From the NCBI GenBank assembly GCA_025331435.1, contig JAIWNI010000062.1, forward strand, positions 62,001 through 126,000: a DNA stretch of 64,000 nt, written 5' to 3'. Position numbers and translations under genes: made by a program. The DNA is from Choanephora cucurbitarum (taxonomy: Eukaryota; Mucoromycota; Mucoromycetes; Mucorales; Choanephoraceae). The notes beneath the pieces were generated by a model. It was not told where the DNA came from. It made no database searches and worked only from the letters and a program-made list of their open reading frames with translations. Below are positions 59,150 through 64,000 of this stretch, piece by piece. Every line of letters begins with the position of its first letter. The first letter of the stretch is position 1.

Positions 59150-60416
59150 CTAATACAAGCCCAAGGCAGCCAAAGCAGCAGCACCCAAGGCAAGAGTACT
59201 GGCACCTGTCAAAGATAAAGCACCTGAAGTACTCTTATCCATGTTGGCAGCAACACCGCTAGAAGCAGCAACAGCAGCACTGGATGTAGCAGCAACAGCA
59301 GCATTGGTAGAAACAGCAGCAGCAACAGAGCTGGAGGCAACAACAGCAGAACTAGAGGCAGATGAAACAGCAGCAGAGGAAGAGGCAGGTAAGGCAGAGG
59401 TAGTGTTAGTACCAGCAACAGCATTACCCTCCTTGTAGACTTGAACATTGTTACAGGCACCAGCAGGCTTCAAAGTATAGGCTTTCTTAAGAGTAGGAAT
59501 GATACGGAGAGCAGCATCAACAGTAAGGGAATAGAGATCGTGTTCGAGAGAGATACCACCAACGGTAGCAGTGGAAGCCTTGTTGGCCCATTCAGTCACA
59601 TTACCATCGATCCATGATTCCTTGTAACCAGTAGGGTTAGATTGAGCAGCCCAATCGTTTGTATCGTAGTTCCAGATGATAGGAACAAAGCCAAGAGCAG
59701 CAGCAACATCACGTACACGGTTATCGATATCACCATAAGGAGGTCTAAAGTAACGAGGAGATACACCAGTGACTTCCTTGATGGCCAATTCATTCCATTT
59801 AAGTTCAGCAACAATCTGTTCATTGGTCAAGGTGGTCATGTAGTTGTGGGACCAAGTGTGCATAGCCAATTCATGACCGGCCTTATAAGCACGCAATGTG
59901 TGGTCAGGGAACTTGACGACTTGACCACCTACCATAAAGAAAGTAACCTTGATGTTTTCCTTGTCGAGATAGTCATATAACTTGGGACTGAATTCAGAAG
60001 GTCCATCATCGAAGGTAAGAGCCCATTCGCCTTTAGGACATTGGTAGAGATCATCTTTGCCGAAACAGCCAGTGAAGGTCCAATCACAATAAGGATCTTG
60101 ACCAGCAACTTCAGGTTGAGGACCTGTGAAACATAAACAAGTTAAAAAACAGACAATGTTTAAAATGAACTGTCGACTTACTTTCTCCTGCAGCAGGCTT
60201 ATAGACAGGAGCCTTTGTGATGTTGACATTCTTGATCAATTCAAGCCATTCAGGTTTAGGTGTAGGGATAACACCAGCTTGAGGGAAGGTTTCAGAGAAT
60301 TTGAAGGTAGAGGTTACAGTAGCCTCGGCAGCTGCATTCACAATGTGGTGAGATCCAGGGTGAGCATTGACAGCGGCCAATGTGACGGTAGCCAAGATAA
60401 ATAACTTTTGGAACAT
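59150..60416 (-). CDS. CDA: Chitin deacetylase, secreted and probably GPI-anchored
   Basis: Two exons (60416-60182, 60123-59150) give 403 codons, so 402 aa. A signal peptide (MFQKLFILATVTLAAVNA) is followed by the NodB polysaccharide deacetylase domain: TFDDGPSEFSP (motif 1 with the catalytic and metal aspartates), HTWSHNYMTTL (motif 2, two zinc-binding histidines), RYFRPPYGDIDN (motif 3), and IWNYDTNDW (motif 4). It converts chitin to chitosan during cell-wall synthesis, a hallmark of Mucoromycota walls. An Ala/Ser/Val-rich stalk of about 70 residues and a hydrophobic tail (SLTGASTLALGAAALAALG) indicate GPI anchoring. A TATA box lies 81-88 bp upstream. Conserved cysteines (DPYCDWTFTGC) precede the domain. 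Confidence 0.96.
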
Positions 60417-60496
60417 ATGGATTATAAAGGAAAGGAAGTTTGAGAAGGAAGAGAAAGGTATAACTGAACAACAAACGACTTTATCTCTGCCCCTCC

Positions 60497-60504
60497 TTTT
60501 TATA
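60497..60504 (-). promoter_or_regulatory. TATA box of the chitin deacetylase gene
   Basis: TATAAAAA on the minus strand (within TTTTATAAAAAGGAG), 81-88 bp upstream of the ATG. The leader between it and the ATG is CT-rich on the coding strand. Confidence 0.55.
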
Positions 60505-60872
60505 AAATATTACAGTAAGCGGATCAATGAACAAACAGGGTATCACAAAATGAATTCCTGGAAGCATTGACAAATATCTGAACCAGAATTTTCTCTGCTC
60601 ACTGTTTTATACCGAAACAAAGCGTATTTTTCATTGTCCTTCTTTCCTATCTTTAAGCTTAGACTTCCTTGTGGTTACAATATACCAATGAAGACAGAAA
60701 AGAGAGAGAGAGAAAGAGAGAAAACAAGGACAACAGATTCCTTCAGGATCGAAATAAGATAGGAGAAAATGTAGCACTTTTTACTTTTTTTAGCGAGATC
60801 ATTTTCTTGTTGTTCTTTTTCCTACAAATCTATTTTGAAATTGTATACTAAATTCTGTTTTTAATTGATAAC

Positions 60873-61020
60873 AGCCACTCTTAAGAGAGCCAGTCGGACC
60901 TTAAAGACCTTGAATTCGTATCTTAGGGCTATCTATTCGATCCAATTTGCACGCTCTTTTTGTGAAGATGGTATGGGTGCAGAACGAGCGTTGGCGGACA
61001 AATACGATGCAGAATATTTA
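60873..61020 (+). pseudogene. Possible exon-like coding relic
   Basis: About 49 codons with higher GC than the surroundings read TATLKRASRTLKTLNSYLRA, then IYSIQFARSFCEDGMGAERA and LADKYDAE. An acceptor-like AACAG precedes it and a TTATAG follows. It resembles a real exon but no partner exons, start or stop in frame can be joined. The parent is not recognised. Confidence 0.3.
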
Positions 61021-62797
61021 TTTATTTTTTATAGAAAAAAAAAAGTTTATTTCTCTTTTTTAGTAATTGTTCTCTTTCTGCAATAGGCTGTGTAAGTTGC
61101 ATTGGTTATACGCCATTTTCAAAAGATATCATTGCTTTTGATAGTTACCAAATATAGACAAGAGCTTGTTTACTCCTTCTCTAAATCATCCTTTTATCCT
61201 CCTCTTATTTTGAGATTTCAAGCTCCTTATGAAACAGTCTCTAGACTCTCTATTAGTGTTAGACTCGTTATCTGTTACTTTTTGATAAACTACATCAGTT
61301 TGGCAACGACCTTTCTCTTTGATTGACAGAAAAAAGGAAGGATTTTGTAAAACCTTGTAGAACGTCAAAACAAAGATTTCAAATTGCTTTTTTTAGCTCT
61401 CGTTAGATATAAAAATAAGTGTCTATGCTTTGCCACCAATGCAACCAAACATTCTTTCACTACACTCTTAATTGAACAAGTAAAGCAATGCCTGTCCAAA
61501 ACACTACAGATATCTATCTTGACTTTTCGCAACATGTGTTCACTATCTTGACCACTTGTTTTGCTGTGTAAATTGAAGCACTTCTTATGGAGCTTTCCTA
61601 AGGTTATTCAAACACCTTTCCCTTGTTTTTGTTTTGAAAGGTGTTAAACTCTCTTCTCTTTCATTGTTTTATGGATCTTTATGACATACCACTACTTGCT
61701 TGTTACTTGAGAATCATACTAATAAGTTCTCTCTTTCTCTTTTTTTTTTTTAAAAAGAAGAGCCTGAAGAGTAGGAAGTTTATTTTTAGAAACAAAAGAA
61801 CGAATGTATCTATGGTAAGCTTTAATATGCGATCTATTGTAAGTGATAGTTGTTCAACAGTAAATGTATAAGAATCTTGATAAGTTACAACTTAGCAAGG
61901 ATGATGTAGGACTCAATTTACAAAAGGTTGCACATGTTTAATGCAGTTGTCTTCTTTTCAACAAACTCCCAAATGTGTTCCACTCTTCTTGTCAGGTGTT
62001 CGTTTCTTTTGTTACAATCAGTGAGCGAACAGCAGGTCCTCTATTTTTTTTCTTAATATAGACTAAACAATGTTATAAATAGGTATTGACCTTTCAATAC
62101 TACTAGCCATAGTTGCTTCATTTGAGAGTGTGCATATTCTTGAGACATGCTACTCTTGTATTGAGCATACGCTCAAATTGAATGACATGAAGCAATTTCT
62201 TGTTCTGATGGATTGCACTTTTGAATTGAGCATACCACTAAAATCGAACACTCTTAAATCAAGCGACTCTACATTGAAATATAGACACTATTTGTTCTTC
62301 TTCACTTGTATCATTTATCAGCTCAACTGCTTTGTACCTGACATTGTTTAAGGTAGTTTTCTTCAAGGAACATTCGTCGTCTCTTTAGCTGATATAGACT
62401 ATCTTCTGTTCAATCAGGCTGTTGAATGATCATGCCTTCTTGATAAGGACTAACACAACTCCTAGAACAGACCATAGTTTAAGAAACCAGGACATGATCA
62501 TTGATGTATATCGTCCTAGAGGACATCAAACAACATGAGTCTTACTATAAGGAACATCAAATCAAGCATTGACAAGTCACAATCAGCTATCAGGAGGGCA
62601 GATAGCTTGAGTGTCCCAGGTGGGAAAAGGAGGAAGTTTCAATAAAGACTCTCAAGCTACTTTGATAGATCTGCTCGGAATATGCTGTTGAATCAAGGTC
62701 AGTTACATGAACAAGAGGTCCACAAGACCAAGGACGATTGATTTTAAAGGAACTTTTCTTTATTTTCCGGACACTCAAAATTAGGACACCCAAGGTT

Positions 62798-62814
62798 AAG
62801 TTATCCGATAACTT
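62798..62814. promoter_or_regulatory. Palindromic GATA-type site upstream of PDX1
   Basis: AAGTTATC-C-GATAACTT is a perfect 8-bp inverted repeat around one base, 125 bp upstream of the PDX1 ATG. It contains two head-to-head GATAA cores, suited to a GATA-factor or another dimeric regulator. Confidence 0.4.
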
Positions 62815-62938
62815 GACTATCAGATTGTTCCGGGGCCTTTTTATTTTGTCCCGTTTTTTTTACTGGTATTCCCGTATCAAAGTTTTATTTTTTTCTTTTT
62901 TTTGCTGGGAGACCTTTATTAAAAAAAAACAAGGAAGA

Positions 62939-64000
62939 ATGCATCGTTTGTCTCATCGCTTTGTTCAAGTCACCAAGACTTCTTCTTATGGTAATCACCA
63001 CAATGTAGTTCACATGGTTGCATACTAACAATCCCAAGGTTTCCATACCTCTGCCGCTCGTTCTGCTATTACCCGCTTTAATTTACCTGCCATGAGTCCT
63101 ACCATGACAGAAGGTACTATTCATCGTTGGGTCAAGAAGGAAGGTGAATCCTTTGCTGCTGGTGATGTCCTTTTGGAACTTGAAACAGACAAGGCTCAAA
63201 TTGATGTCGAAGCTGCTGATGACGGTGTCTTGGCCAAGATTGTTGTAAGTTACCTTTTGTGTATTTACATTCTGTCTCACATCAATCATGTAGCTTCCTG
63301 ATGGTACGAAAGGTGCTGTCAATTCCTTGATTGCCTTGATTGCTGAAGAAGGTGATGATATTTCCAATGTCGAAATTCCTGCTGAAGAAACCAGTAACAG
63401 TGCACCTGTTCAAGAAAGCAAAGGTAAGAACATCCTTTTTTTTTTATTGAGGTAAACTAAAAAAAAAGTTGTGATATGGCGGGAATGATAGAGGATGCAC
63501 CTACTGCTGCTGCTACTCCTGCTACTGCTCGTACACCTGCTGTTGCACCTATTTCACACCATGATATTGATACCAGTAAACTCAAGAAATCTCTATCCCC
63601 TGCTGTTTTGAGTTTGATCTTAAAGTACGGCATCAAGGATGTTGGTAGCATCAAGCCATCTGGACATGGTGGTCGTATCTTGAAGGGTGATGTTCTTGCT
63701 CACCTTGGTTTGATTGCTCCTAAGCCTGCTCCCAAGCCTACATTGACTGCTGCTCCTCCTAGAGATCAAATTGTGTTTGCCAAGGTAAGTTAGAATGAAA
63801 ATCAATGGAAAAAGATATTAACAGAGTGAATGATGGATAGTCTTCTAAGCCTGCTGCTGAAAAGTCTGTTGAAAAGGAAGTACTTCCTCTTTTATTGAAA
63901 AGCAAATTGTGGTTGATGATCTCTTCAAGTTGCGTCAATCTCTAAATGGTAAGAGAAATAAGAGAGAAAAAGGGAAAAAAAAAGCTGATGTTGTGTATAG
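62939..64000 (+). CDS. PDX1: Pyruvate dehydrogenase complex protein X / E2-like, 5' part
   Basis: The exons 62939-62990, 63039-63244, 63294-63423, 63492-63784 and 63841 onward carry the gene past the right edge. A mitochondrial presequence ([20 protein letters not shown]) precedes a lipoyl domain with the lipoylated lysine in [12 protein letters not shown]. After an Ala/Pro/Thr linker comes the E1/E3-binding peripheral domain ([13 protein letters not shown], then [15 protein letters not shown]). This is the E3-binding protein X or an E2-like subunit of the pyruvate dehydrogenase complex. Exon 5 carries an apparent 1-nt frameshift: after VEKEV (about 63880) the conserved sequence continues in the next frame as [17 protein letters not shown], while the original frame stops at TAA 63942-63944. 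The final intron ends exactly at the window edge. Confidence 0.85.

Larger units (their letters stand above)
60417..62938. other. Gene-poor interval
   Basis: 2.5 kb. Left: chitin deacetylase promoter. Right: PDX1 promoter with a palindromic GATA-like site. Between them, AT-rich DNA carries a short coding-like fragment (60873-61020, listed separately) and an open minus-strand stretch (62590-62793) without support. No terminal repeats or RNA genes are seen. Confidence 0.45.

Noticed and set aside
59241..59438. Ala/Glu/Thr-rich plus-strand frame opposite the chitin deacetylase stalk
   Set aside because: Antisense reading of the low-complexity Ala/Ser/Val stalk.
62590..62793. Minus-strand open frame upstream of PDX1
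   Set aside because: A 67-codon frame with a partly protein-like middle, but no ATG context, splice partners or motif; it overlaps the PDX1 promoter.
63881..63903. 23-nt GTACTT...AAAAG microintron to repair the PDX1 frame
   Set aside because: It restores phase exactly but is far below the shortest introns seen in this window (about 45 nt) and lacks a branch site.

Overview
The window reads as nuclear DNA of a filamentous fungus, most likely an early-diverging Mucoromycota species of Mucorales type; I cannot fix the genus. The reasons are many short introns (about 45-75 nt, GTAAGT-like donors), AT-rich intergenic DNA, pyrimidine-rich leaders directly before start codons, and the gene content: a secreted chitin deacetylase, a Zn2Cys6 regulator, and a WW-MyTH4-RhoGAP. 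I rebuilt splicing by hand by requiring reading frame and family continuity. Nearly all genes are ordinary chromosomal genes on both strands. I see no rRNA, tRNA, CRISPR array or intact transposon.

Layout. 0-7.3 kb: CAP-Gly protein (3' end), LOA1/VPS66-type acyltransferase, SEC61 alpha, MCP1-like mitochondrial membrane protein, an unknown coiled-coil protein and a C2-only protein. 7.3-10 kb: gene-poor DNA with one weak coding relic. 10-13.4 kb: three mitochondrial genes (mL57, complex I TYKY subunit, uS5m). 13.5-23.3 kb: Zn2Cys6 regulator, STIMATE-like membrane protein, translesion polymerase REV1 (18 exons, 888 aa) and an unknown 518-aa protein. 24-25.6 kb: Rab GDI. 25.6-27.8 kb: a hairpin element and a clear pseudogene. 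27.8-36.5 kb: full-size ABCB transporter and valyl-tRNA synthetase with two in-frame starts. 37-41 kb: D-serine dehydratase-like enzyme and an unusual membrane-anchored protein combining 29-residue repeats with Nab2-type CCCH fingers. 42.6-46.5 kb: Rab11 GTPase, TatD-type hydrolase, Stm1/SERBP1-like RNA-binding protein. 46.5-48.6 kb: gene-poor, with a possible relic. 48.6-53.1 kb: RhoGAP and S6K-like kinase, divergent. 53.7-60.4 kb: GDSL esterase, F-box protein, ZNF706-like small zinc-finger protein, chitin deacetylase. 60.4-62.9 kb: gene-poor. 62.9-64 kb: 5' part of the pyruvate dehydrogenase E3-binding/E2-like protein, with an apparent frameshift.

Functional threads are translation and mitochondria (uS5m, mL57, complex I, ValRS, PDX1, MCP1), secretion and membrane traffic (SEC61, Rab11, GDI, LOA1), and growth or polarity signalling (RhoGAP, S6K-like kinase, STIMATE-like). 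The most unusual item is the TM/repeat/CCCH protein at 38.8-41.0 kb. The gene-poor stretches carry decayed coding relics, the best being at 26.2-26.8 kb.
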